Below are positions 1 through 5,926 of a stretch of DNA of 11,812 nt, piece by piece (position 1 is the stretch's first letter; every line of letters starts with the position of its first letter). Position numbers and translations under genes: made by a program. This stretch comes from Clostridiales bacterium (lineage in GTDB: Bacteria; Bacillota; Clostridia; Clostridiales; Caloramatoraceae): the NCBI GenBank assembly GCA_026416355.1, contig JAOAFH010000027.1, positions 1-11,812 on the forward strand, read 5' to 3'. The notes under the pieces are model-generated. The model did no database searches. It was not told where the DNA came from and saw only the letters and a list, made by a program, of their open reading frames with translations.

Positions 1-234
1 AATTAATTTGTCACCCTTATATAGCTTTTCTCCTTCTACTTTCCAGTCACCCTTAAACTCTTTATTTATTAGTTCCATTGCAAAATCTACGTTTGTCTCT
101 AAAACATTTTTTTCAATTACACTATTAAATTGATAAAAGACTATTCCCATAATAAAAACAACTAATATCGCTGAAAGAACAACATGTGTAGATAGTATCT
201 TTGAACTTATGCTACCTTTTTTAGCCCTAGCCAT
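1..234 (-). CDS. Methyl-accepting chemotaxis protein, N-terminal fragment (runs off window)
   Basis: Reading leftward from the ATG at 234 gives 78 uninterrupted codons that leave the window at base 1. The protein starts with a basic stretch (MARAKKGSISSK), then one hydrophobic helix at about residues 17-35 (VVLSAILVVFIMGIVF), and then an extracytoplasmic segment containing GDWKVEGEKLYKGDKLI. That segment is typical of the single-Cache sensor domain of clostridial chemoreceptors. The HAMP and signalling domains would lie outside the window. A GGGAGGT ribosome binding site at 241-247 sits 6-7 bases before the ATG, which fixes the start. The receptor call rests on the signal-anchor plus Cache N-terminus, so another Cache sensor (histidine kinase or diguanylate cyclase) is possible. 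The ligand is unknown. Confidence 0.75.
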   Translation of the reverse strand, partial: MARAKKGSISSKILSTHVVLSAILVVFIMGIVFYQFNSVIEKNVLETNVDFAMELINKEFKGDWKVEGEKLYKGDKLI

Positions 235-277
235 TTTTATACCTCCCTTATATGATGCTCATTCATTATTTCGACAT

Positions 278-323
278 AATAAGTCATATCTATACTAAAT
301 AAGTCACAACTTTACTTATTATA
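278..323 (-). promoter_or_regulatory. Candidate promoter -10 and direct-repeat site upstream of the chemoreceptor
   Basis: On the minus strand there is a perfect TATAAT (318-323) about 85 bases upstream of the chemoreceptor start; no good -35 is visible. Immediately downstream of it lie two copies of TGACTTATT (298-306 and 278-286), 20 bases apart, that is two helical turns. A GACTATAGTC palindrome (342-351) lies upstream. The arrangement looks like an operator, but no known regulator is recognised. Confidence 0.35.
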
Positions 324-399
324 ACATAAAGTTACAAATATGACTATAGTCTTTTTAAAAATTTATCACTTTGATGTATGATAAATATAGAAAAATTGG

Positions 400-437
400 T
401 TAATTTTTTGTATTGTATTTCACATTAATTTTTTGTA
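400..437. repeat. 13-bp direct repeat upstream of the Xre-type gene
   Basis: TTAATTTTTTGTA occurs at 400-412 and again at 425-437, spaced 25 bases. The second copy ends about 20 bases before the repressor's start codon. TTGTAT, 17 bases, TAATAT can be read across the repeat as a promoter, but that would leave almost no leader. A plausible role is autoregulation by the adjacent repressor. The repeat is low complexity, so chance is not excluded. Confidence 0.35.
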
Positions 438-457
438 ATATATATGGCGGTGATTTT

Positions 458-688
458 ATGGATATTGCGCTATTAATTTCAAAAACTATTAAAAAACTGC
501 GGTTAGAAAAAAACCTTACACAAGATGACCTAGCTTATTTAAGTGGTCTTGATAAGACTTATATTAGTTTGATAGAAAGGGGTAAAAGAAATCCTACAGT
601 CCTTTCCCTATATGCCATCTGCAAGGCACTTGGAATATCTTTGAGCGAGTTTTTTGTAATAATAGAAGAAACAGAAAAGGCAGGATGA
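458..688 (+). CDS. Xre/Cro-type helix-turn-helix transcriptional regulator
   Basis: A 76-residue protein that is almost entirely one HTH_3 (Xre) domain at residues 7-66. The motif runs from LTQDDLAYLSGL (helices 2-3) through DKTYISLIERGKRNPT, where the recognition helix starts, to LYAICKALGISLSEFF. There is no second domain, so it probably binds DNA as a dimer without a ligand-sensing module. The start chosen is the ATG at 458, preceded by GGCGGTG at 446-452. An upstream in-frame ATG at 413 would add 15 residues with no ribosome binding site and outside the family pattern. The gene stops just before the first copy of the 55-bp hydF-end repeat. Its targets are unknown; candidates are its own promoter (the repeat at 400-437) and the cassette promoter palindrome at 875-888. 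Confidence 0.85.
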   Translation: MDIALLISKTIKKLRLEKNLTQDDLAYLSGLDKTYISLIERGKRNPTVLSLYAICKALGISLSEFFVIIEETEKAG

Positions 689-690
689 AA

Positions 691-719
691 AACAGGGATG
701 CTAAACTAGCATCCCTGTT
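691..719. terminator. Hairpin terminator in the orphan hydF end
   Basis: AACAGGGATGCTA, loop AAC, TAGCATCCCTGTT makes a perfect 13-bp stem. On the minus strand it is followed directly by TTTTTCATCC, which is a good intrinsic terminator. On the plus strand it begins 2 bases after the repressor stop codon but is not followed by a T run, so it could only act weakly for that gene. The minus-strand T run suggests this was the original hydF terminator before the cassette came between. Confidence 0.6.
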
Positions 720-745
720 ACTCTATCAAGTATTCCATTCATATA
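691..745. repeat. Copy 1 of a 55-bp exact direct repeat: orphan hydF 3' end
   Basis: These 55 bases are identical to 1987-2041. Read on the minus strand they encode the last 14 residues and stop codon of hydF (YMNGILDRVTGMLV), detached here from any hydF body. The match ends sharply on both sides (690/1986 and 746/2042 differ). With copy 2 the repeat brackets about 1.24 kb of unrelated AT-rich genes. This looks like a duplication generated when that segment was inserted at, or recombined into, the end of hydF. Confidence 0.9.
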
Positions 746-835
746 AGAAATACCTTCTATAAAAAAAATTGCTTCCGAAAATTTCACGATAAAAATAAGT
801 GTAAAAAGTAATACCATTGCAAAATTTTATAAATA

Positions 836-866
836 TTGACAATATATATATATATATATATATAAT
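836..866 (+). promoter_or_regulatory. Cassette promoter with an (AT)11 spacer
   Basis: There is a perfect -35 (TTGACA, 836-841) and a perfect -10 (TATAAT, 861-866). The 19-base spacer consists almost wholly of eleven AT repeats (842-863). An alternative -10 (TATATA, 859-864) gives the ideal 17-base spacing. Loss of one AT unit would also put TATAAT at 17. Transcription would start near 873 and read the three cassette genes. The repeat tract makes promoter strength prone to change by slippage. Confidence 0.7.
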
Positions 867-874
867 ATTAGTAA

Positions 875-888
875 AGTTACTAGTAACT
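875..888. promoter_or_regulatory. 14-bp perfect palindrome, candidate operator
   Basis: AGTTACTAGTAACT is a perfect inverted repeat lying right at the predicted transcription start of the cassette promoter. That is where a repressor would block initiation. The nearby Xre-type protein (458-688) is the obvious candidate binder, but this is inference from position only. Confidence 0.4.
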
Positions 889-926
889 ATTTTATACATT
901 TTTAAATTTTAAGGGGATGTTTGGTT

Positions 927-1367
927 ATGAACAATATCAATAGAATTTCCGTAAATGATGGTCATTATGGTACTACAAGTAAAAGTACAAAAATTTCTAA
1001 TACTATTAAAAAAGGATTAAATAATTATATATCTTCTGTTGCTCAAGACTATAGAGATAAAACTTTAACAACAATTGCAACTGCAACAGGTGGTGCAGTT
1101 TATGGTGCAAAAAAGGCCAATGAAAAAGCTAATCAAGGTTTTACGATGTTAGATAGAAATACTACAGCCAAAACTATTAATGGTGCTCTTTTAGGTTTTG
1201 CAACTGGATTGTTGATAAGTAATGCTAGTAGCTACCTAGATACAGCTAATAGATTTACTAATTACGAAAAAAAATTTGATGAAACAAATATTGGTAAAAA
1301 AATAGATTCATATATAACTAAAGCTGAAAACTATTTAAAAAATGCTGTTGGGGGTGGTTCTTATTAA
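927..1367 (+). CDS. Hypothetical protein with a glycine zipper (cassette gene 1)
   Basis: A 146-residue protein of no family I recognise. The first 45 residues are polar (Asn, Ser, Lys and Thr rich). Two small-residue, weakly hydrophobic segments follow: about 46-64 (IATATGGAVYGAKKA) and 83-103 (INGALLGFATGLLISNASSY). The second contains an exact glycine zipper, G86-x3-G90-x3-G94. The C-terminal 40 residues are charged and end in VGGGSY. There is no cleavable signal peptide. Glycine zippers of this sort pack helices in membrane-inserting proteins, including some toxins and bacteriocins, so a membrane-active role is possible but unproven. The start is the ATG at 927, with AAGGGGA at 911-917; an in-frame TTG at 921 lies too close to that site. 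It is the first gene of the AT-rich cassette. Confidence 0.7.
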   Translation: MNNINRISVNDGHYGTTSKSTKISNTIKKGLNNYISSVAQDYRDKTLTTIATATGGAVYGAKKANEKANQGFTMLDRNTTAKTINGALLGFATGLLISNASSYLDTANRFTNYEKKFDETNIGKKIDSYITKAENYLKNAVGGGSY

Positions 1368-1749
1368 ATTATCCCAAACATTGTTTTGTAGCGAACTTTC
1401 TCAAAATTTCGAGCCACTATACCCTAAAAAAATCTTCTCATTTGATAATGATTATATAATATTTTGGTGTGAAATAAAGGAAATCAATTATAATTCTAAA
1501 ATATCTATTGAATGGTATACTCCATCAAATGAAATACTTTTTTCAGTAGATATAAATTTACTAAATAAAAACTCTACAAAAGCATGGAGTTACATGAAAT
1601 CAAATTTACTAAGGTTTGTTAGTAATAATATATATGGAATTTGGACAGTTAAAATATTACCTTTTAATATTGCTACAAATTTTAAGTTTGTAAAATCTCA
1701 TTTTAATTTCGCAAATACAACAAGTTTAGTTATCGATAGCTATATATAG
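1342..1749 (+). CDS. Hypothetical beta-rich protein (cassette gene 2)
   Basis: No family is recognised. After an uncertain N-terminus the protein alternates short hydrophobic strands, for example IFSFDNDYIIFWCEI and KISIEWYTPSNEILFSV, and ends with GIWTVKILPFN. The spaced W-x-x-P and G-x-W-x-V elements are what one sees in Ig-like or C2-like beta-sandwich domains, often extracellular or carbohydrate-facing; this is only a fold-level guess. The reading frame opens at the ATG at 1342, which has no ribosome binding site and overlaps gene 1 by 26 bases. GGGGGTGG (1350-1357) lies 5 bases before an in-frame ATT at 1363 that overlaps the gene 1 stop codon, so initiation there by coupling is possible. 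Losing one base from the G run at 1350-1354 would instead fuse genes 1 and 2. Confidence 0.6.
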   Translation: MLLGVVLIKLSQTLFCSELSQNFEPLYPKKIFSFDNDYIIFWCEIKEINYNSKISIEWYTPSNEILFSVDINLLNKNSTKAWSYMKSNLLRFVSNNIYGIWTVKILPFNIATNFKFVKSHFNFANTTSLVIDSYI

Positions 1750-1782
1750 CTTAATAAAACTATTATTTTAAGGGTGAGTTAT

Positions 1783-1983
1783 ATGAAAAAATCATGTGTA
1801 AGTAATTTTTTTAGTCCTATGGTTGGTGCTATATTAGGCTTATTAGCTATATTGTTAGTTTCATTAATCCTATTTAGCATTAAATTTATATTTAATCAGA
1901 TTGGTCTTAGTTCTTTATTTTTTAATATTTTTTTATTAATAATAGTTGTTTACTCTATAATTAAAATACACAAAAGCAAATAG
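1783..1983 (+). CDS. Small two-helix membrane protein (cassette gene 3)
   Basis: A 66-residue, very hydrophobic protein. It has a short Lys-containing N-terminus, helix 1 at about residues 12-36 (with a G15-x3-G19 packing motif), a short loop with Gln and Ser, helix 2 at about 44-60, and a basic tail (KIHKSK). This suggests a hairpin with both ends inside the cell. The start is the ATG at 1783, preceded by AAGGGTGAG (1770-1778); a GTG at 1774 inside that site is less likely. The stop codon is made by the first three bases of the terminator hairpin at 1981. Small two-helix proteins encoded last in such clusters are often immunity proteins or holin-like, but nothing in the sequence proves either. 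Confidence 0.65.
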   Translation: MKKSCVSNFFSPMVGAILGLLAILLVSLILFSIKFIFNQIGLSSLFFNIFLLIIVVYSIIKIHKSK

Positions 1984-2021
1984 AGTAACAGGGATGCTAA
2001 ACTAGCATCCCTGTTACTCTA
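1981..2021. terminator. Hairpin between cassette gene 3 and hydF (likely hydF operon terminator)
   Basis: A perfect 19-bp inverted repeat (1981-1999 and 2003-2021) with a 3-base loop. Its first three bases are the stop codon of cassette gene 3. Its minus-strand copy contains the last codons and stop codon of hydF, so hydF ends inside its own terminator. On the minus strand the stem is followed by TTTGCTTTTGTG, a moderate T tract; on the plus strand the following bases are not T-rich. It is a good terminator for the maturase operon and perhaps a weaker one for the cassette. Confidence 0.7.
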
Positions 2022-2041
2022 TCAAGTATTCCATTCATATA
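1987..2041. repeat. Copy 2 of the 55-bp direct repeat: functional hydF 3' end
   Basis: Identical base for base to 691-745, in the same orientation and 1296 bases away. This copy is joined to the intact hydF gene, so it is the one in use. It includes the final 15 codons (with stop) and the right-hand part of the terminator hairpin. Confidence 0.9.
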
Positions 2042-3187
2042 TGCAATTGCAACTCCATAGTTAGTTATTGGAACATTTTGTTCCTTTGCTCTTATCATTC
2101 TTGTCATCATTTGCTTTCTATTAAACATACATGCCCCACAGTGGATAATAAGCTTGTATTCACTTAAATCCTCTGGGAAATCAACTCCTGCATTAACAAC
2201 AATCTCAAGATTAGCTTTTGTTCTTTCTTTTAACCAATTAGGCAGCTTTTCACGACCAATATCTCCTCTTAAAGGATGATGTGTACAGCTTTCGGCTATT
2301 AACACCTTATCTCCATCCTTTAGGGTATCTATTGTCTTTGCGCCTTCAATTAACATTTTTAGCTCACCTTTATATCTTGCCATTAAAATAGAGAATGATG
2401 TTAAAGGAATATCCTTATCAAGCATATTATTTACCTTTTCAAAAACCTGTGAATCAGTAACAACTAAATCTGGTTTTCTATTTAAAACCTTTAGTATATC
2501 GTGAAGTTCACTGTCTTTAACAGTTAGTGCTAAGGCGTCGTTGTCAAGAATATCTCTTATAACTTGTACCTGTGGCAAAATAAGTCTTCCCTTTGGTGCT
2601 TGAATGTCCTGTGGTGCAACTAGAACAACAACATCCTTTGGTTTTACAACATCTCCAAGTATTGTTTTCATCTCATAGTCGTCTGGTGCATTTTGTTGTA
2701 TAGCCTCTTTCAATTTGCCTATATTTAACTTTGATTTTGCACTAACCTTTACAAATGGAATGTCAAATTCCTTTTTAAGCTCTTCTTCGTCAATATCTTT
2801 TATATCAACCTTATTGATTACCCCTATGGTTGGTATTTTTCTTTCCTTTAAGTTTTCATACCATTCATTTTCCATAGATAAATCTTTATTTTCTGCACTA
2901 AAAACAAGTAGGGCTAGGTCTGTTTTATCTAAAACTTCCTTTGTCTTTTTAACTCTAAGTTCTCCAACTTCTCCTTCATCATCAATACCTGCTGTATCTA
3001 TTATAACAACAGGGCCGATTGGCAGAAGCTCCATTGCCTTATATACTGGATCAGTTGTTGTACCTGCAAAGTCTGATACAAGGGCAATTTCTTGTCCTGT
3101 TATTGCATTTATAAGACTTGATTTTCCTGCATTTCGTCTGCCAAATATGGCTATATGAAGTCTATTTGCCTTTGGTGTATCTAACAT
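1997..3187 (-). CDS. hydF: [FeFe]-hydrogenase maturation GTPase HydF
   Basis: HydF is the GTP-hydrolysing scaffold on which HydE and HydG assemble the diiron (CO, CN, azadithiolate) unit before it is handed to apo-hydrogenase. The 396-residue protein has an Era/TrmE-type GTPase domain: P-loop GRRNAGKS (16-23), switch Thr in AGTTTD, DTAG (64-67), NKVD (125-128) and SAK (149-151). A dimerisation region follows, then the Fe-S domain with C301-x-H303 and H349-C350-x2-C353, the family's CxH...HCxxC ligand set. All signature residues are present and the length is normal. The start is the second of two close ATGs (3187), because AGGAGG at 3195-3200 touches the first one (3193). It is the last gene of the maturase operon, and its ribosome binding site abuts the hydG stop. 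Its 3' end is the sequence duplicated at 691-745. Confidence 0.95.
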   Translation of the reverse strand: MLDTPKANRLHIAIFGRRNAGKSSLINAITGQEIALVSDFAGTTTDPVYKAMELLPIGPVVIIDTAGIDDEGEVGELRVKKTKEVLDKTDLALLVFSAENKDLSMENEWYENLKERKIPTIGVINKVDIKDIDEEELKKEFDIPFVKVSAKSKLNIGKLKEAIQQNAPDDYEMKTILGDVVKPKDVVVLVAPQDIQAPKGRLILPQVQVIRDILDNDALALTVKDSELHDILKVLNRKPDLVVTDSQVFEKVNNMLDKDIPLTSFSILMARYKGELKMLIEGAKTIDTLKDGDKVLIAESCTHHPLRGDIGREKLPNWLKERTKANLEIVVNAGVDFPEDLSEYKLIIHCGACMFNRKQMMTRMIRAKEQNVPITNYGVAIAYMNGILDRVTGMLV

Positions 3188-3199
3188 ATTCATTCCTCC

Positions 3200-4615
3200 T
3201 TAGAATCTAAGGTCTCTTTCACCCTTTTCTATTCTTTGTAACATACTAATAGCTGTTTCCTTTGCCCTTTCATTAGGAATTGTTGCAAGCTCTTTTTGAA
3301 TTAGCTCTTCTCCAATTTTTCTTGACTCTTCATCTCCATAATCTAGTAAAAATTCCTTTAATGTTATAAGTGCATTTGGCTGACATACGTTATTTATTTG
3401 CCCAGTTTTAGCAAGGCGCATAAATCTATCTCCAGTTCTTCCTTCCCTATAACATGCTGTACAATAGCTTGGAATATATCCGCCCTTAATCAAACTCTTA
3501 ATTATCTCAAGTGGTGAACGATGATCTCCTACTTCAAATTGTGGTTTTTCATCGCTATGGTGTTCTCCTTTATAGTACTCTACATATCCTCCAACACCTG
3601 TACATGAACCTGCACTTATTTGTGATATTCCAAGAGCTATAGTTTCGTCTCTAAACTTTGGCTCTTCTCTTGTTGATAAAATCATACCTGTATAAGGCAA
3701 TGAAAGTCTTAATACTGCTACTATCTTTTTAAAATCTTCATCTGAAACAAGGTATGGGAACTTATCTATATCTACCCCTTCAGCCTTCTTAAGTCTTGGA
3801 ACTGAAACAGTATGAGGGCCTACACCAAATTTATCTTCAAGGTGCTTTGCATGTAATAGCATTGCAACTGTTTCATATACATGGTCATAAAGTCCATATA
3901 AAACACCTATACCAACGTCATCAATTCCTGCCTCCATTGCTCTATCCATAGCAGTTGTATGGTAATCATAGTTATGTTTTGGCCCTTTTTTATGCATTTT
4001 TTCATATGTTTCTCTATGATATGTTTCTTGGAATAATATATATGTTCCTATTTCTGCTTCCTTTAGTTTTTTGTAATTTTCAACACTTGTTGCAGCAACA
4101 TTTACATTAATTCTTCTAATGCTTCCGTTTTCAAATTTAATTGAATAAATTGTTCTTATGCAATCTAATATATATTCAATTGGGCAATTTTGTGGATCTT
4201 CCCCAGCTTCAAGCGCTAATCTTTTATGTCCTAATGACTCAAGAACCTTAACCTCTTCAACTAGCTCACTCATAGTTAGCTTTCTTCTTTTAAAATCACA
4301 GTTGGAATGTTTGTAACCGCAATATTCACATTCATTTACACAGTAATTGCTTACATAAAGAGGTGCAAATAAAACTATTCTTCTTCCATATATCTTTTCT
4401 TTTATTTCCTTTGCAATTTTAAACATTTCGTTTAGTAGGTTTTCATCCTTTATATGAAGTAAAACTGCTGCCTCAACAGGCTCTAGTCCCTTTGCCAGTT
4501 TTGCCTTCTCTAAAATATTTATAACATATTCCCTATCGTCAGCCTTTTTGTCTGCTTCCCTAAGTATTTCAAAAATCTCCTCATCGTTTATAAAAGTTTG
4601 CTTTACGGTTTCCAT
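3200..4615 (-). CDS. hydG: [FeFe]-hydrogenase maturase HydG (radical SAM tyrosine lyase)
   Basis: HydG cleaves tyrosine by radical SAM chemistry to p-cresol and dehydroglycine, and turns the latter into the CO and cyanide ligands of the H-cluster, delivered as an Fe-CO-CN synthon. The 471-residue protein has the CX3CX2C radical SAM motif (C92, C96, C99 in CVNECEYC) in a ThiH-like TIM barrel. It also has the HydG-specific C-terminal motif CX2CX22C (C385, C388, C411), which binds the auxiliary cluster where CO and cyanide are made. That second motif separates it from ThiH. The ribosome binding site AGGAGGT (4623-4629) lies 7-8 bases before the ATG. It sits between hydE (12-base gap) and hydF in one operon and appears intact. 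Confidence 0.96.
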   Translation of the reverse strand: METVKQTFINDEEIFEILREADKKADDREYVINILEKAKLAKGLEPVEAAVLLHIKDENLLNEMFKIAKEIKEKIYGRRIVLFAPLYVSNYCVNECEYCGYKHSNCDFKRRKLTMSELVEEVKVLESLGHKRLALEAGEDPQNCPIEYILDCIRTIYSIKFENGSIRRINVNVAATSVENYKKLKEAEIGTYILFQETYHRETYEKMHKKGPKHNYDYHTTAMDRAMEAGIDDVGIGVLYGLYDHVYETVAMLLHAKHLEDKFGVGPHTVSVPRLKKAEGVDIDKFPYLVSDEDFKKIVAVLRLSLPYTGMILSTREEPKFRDETIALGISQISAGSCTGVGGYVEYYKGEHHSDEKPQFEVGDHRSPLEIIKSLIKGGYIPSYCTACYREGRTGDRFMRLAKTGQINNVCQPNALITLKEFLLDYGDEESRKIGEELIQKELATIPNERAKETAISMLQRIEKGERDLRF

Positions 4616-4627
4616 AATTTTTACCTC

Positions 4628-5416
4628 CTACAAAATGAGGGCATCCCCTCTATCACTAGATATATCTAAAGATAGGCTCTTTAAATAACTCTCTAAATCC
4701 TGTCGTTCCTCTTTTATACTCTTTTCATTTTTTATTTCCTTAGGATATATGTCATACATTCTTCTGTATTTATGCGGCTCAACCTTTTGCATTATTACAT
4801 TGGCTCCTGCAAAGAACACTTTATCCTTATATTTTGAATTTAAAACACCAAGGGCAGTTGTAGCAGGAAGATGAGTTCTTTTTAAAATTAATCTTGATAA
4901 TGCCACAGCCTTTACAGTTAAAAAAGCACTTCCTGAAGAATCTTTACCAAGTGGTGTTAGTTCATGTGGTATGAATGGCCCAATACCTGCCATATCAACA
5001 TCTAGCTCTTTTAAAAGCATTATATCCTTTGCAACAGTTTCAAGTGTTTGTCCAGGAAGCCCTATCATAAATCCGCTTCCTGTTTGATATCCTAATTTTT
5101 TTAAAGTTTTTAAGCATTCAACCCTGTTTTTAAATGTTGAATGTGGGTGAAATCTATTATATAGCTCTTCATCTGCTGTTTCATGTTTCATCAAAAATCT
5201 GTCGGCACCAGCTTTAATTAAATACTCATACTCTTCAAAATCCCTTTCACCAATGCTAAGTGTAATAGCCACATCTTTGTATTTTTTTATCTCCCTAACT
5301 ATCTCTCCTAGCATTTCTTTTGTATAGTTTAAATCCTCACCAGATTGCAAAACTAAACTCATATAACCTGCATCAATAGCCTCTTTTGCTGTGCTTACTA
5401 TCTCTTCTTTGGTCAT
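4628..5416 (-). CDS. hydE: HydE, C-terminal part (separated by a frameshift)
   Basis: These 262 residues are the body of the HydE radical SAM barrel: MTKEEIVSTAKEAIDAGY, the VLQSGED motif that follows the SAM-binding strand, GFMIGLPGQT, and GIGPFIPHELTPL, through to the family's MQKVEPHKYRRMYDIYP. It carries no cysteine, so the non-essential second Fe-S site seen in some HydE proteins is absent. It lacks the cluster motif, which is in the other fragment (5413-5658), and its apparent ATG is internal to the family alignment. It is therefore not an independent gene. Adding one A to the minus-strand A run at 5439-5442 joins both pieces into a 343-residue protein of normal HydE length. Confidence 0.9.
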   Translation of the reverse strand: MTKEEIVSTAKEAIDAGYMSLVLQSGEDLNYTKEMLGEIVREIKKYKDVAITLSIGERDFEEYEYLIKAGADRFLMKHETADEELYNRFHPHSTFKNRVECLKTLKKLGYQTGSGFMIGLPGQTLETVAKDIMLLKELDVDMAGIGPFIPHELTPLGKDSSGSAFLTVKAVALSRLILKRTHLPATTALGVLNSKYKDKVFFAGANVIMQKVEPHKYRRMYDIYPKEIKNEKSIKEERQDLESYLKSLSLDISSDRGDALIL

Positions 5417-5658
5417 TCTATATCTTGGGAGCTTATCATTTTAGCCCTAAGTCCACAATAATAGCAGTTTGCACGACAAAAACTTGAAAACTCAATTATT
5501 CCTCTAATGTGTATATAGTTTCCAAAGTATTTTTTCTTTACTTCATCTGCAACACTAAACAAAACTTCAGCATCATTCTCATCTAATGAAAGTATCTCTA
5601 CCATTTCATCTATTGTTGGTATGTAACCATCAACAATTTTATATAATAGTTCCTTCAT
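5413..5658 (-). CDS. hydE: HydE, N-terminal part with the radical SAM cluster motif (separated by a frameshift)
   Basis: HydE is the radical SAM maturase that acts on the HydG product during assembly of the diiron unit. This piece contains the start of the protein and the CX3CX2C motif C61, C65, C68 (FCRANCYYCGLRAK). After residue 73 the frame goes wrong (MISSQDIE, then stop). In the neighbouring frame the same DNA reads NDKLPRYRMTKEE, exactly what HydE should have, once a fifth A is added to the AAAA run at 5439-5442. The ATG at 5658 has AGGTGAT 3-4 bases upstream and lies 8 bases after the TM1266-family gene. As written the product would be a nonfunctional 81-residue stub. Confidence 0.9.
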   Translation of the reverse strand: MKELLYKIVDGYIPTIDEMVEILSLDENDAEVLFSVADEVKKKYFGNYIHIRGIIEFSSFCRANCYYCGLRAKMISSQDIE

Positions 5659-5666
5659 ACTATCAC

Positions 5667-5912
5667 CTATTTCTTAGTAAGTGCAGACTTTACACTTACT
5701 CCTATTATTTTTCCAAGCTTTCCTGTCATTGCACTTATTTCATCTGTTGTTCCATCAACTATTAATGATATTACAGACACCCCTCTATCCTTATATGGAA
5801 TTCCCATTCTACCAACTACTAAATTACTAAATTCATGTAAAACTGAATTAACATCCTCTGCTTTTTCTAAATCCTCTACAACTATTGCAACAACTCCAAG
5901 CCTTTTTTCCAT
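5667..5912 (-). CDS. TM1266-family putative regulator of [FeFe]-hydrogenase system
   Basis: An 81-residue protein matching the small TM1266 family (iron-only hydrogenase system putative regulator). It is essentially one ACT-like alpha/beta domain: LGVVAIVVEDLEKAEDVNSV, then NLVVGRMGIPYKDRGVSVIS, and LIVDGTTDEISAMTGKLG. The R-x-G-I-P and GKLG elements are the recognisable parts. It resembles the C-terminal domain of NikR but has no DNA-binding domain. The family is found beside hydEFG genes; its biochemical role is not established. GGAGGTG at 5918-5924 lies 5 bases before the ATG. It opens the maturase operon, directly downstream of the dyad at 5927-5981. Confidence 0.9.
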   Translation of the reverse strand: MEKRLGVVAIVVEDLEKAEDVNSVLHEFSNLVVGRMGIPYKDRGVSVISLIVDGTTDEISAMTGKLGKIIGVSVKSALTKK

Positions 5913-5926
5913 TGTAACACCTCCAC

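Noticed and set aside
701..817. 38-codon minus-strand frame ending in the orphan hydF tail (hydrophobic start, then YMNGILDRVTGMLV)
   Set aside because: No ribosome binding site; the first part is low-complexity hydrophobic translation of AT-rich DNA and the rest is the duplicated hydF end. Treated as a chance fusion, not a gene.
842..863. AT repeat as a replication origin or CRISPR-like element
   Set aside because: It is a simple dinucleotide tract within a -35/-10 pair; there are no DnaA boxes or spaced repeats around it.
2715..3158. 147-codon open frame on the plus strand
   Set aside because: Antisense to the GTPase domain of hydF, which has all its motifs; no ribosome binding site and a composition typical of a shadow frame.
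3200..4615. Thiamine synthase ThiH instead of HydG
   Set aside because: The C-terminal CX2CX22C motif is specific for HydG, and the neighbours are hydE and hydF.
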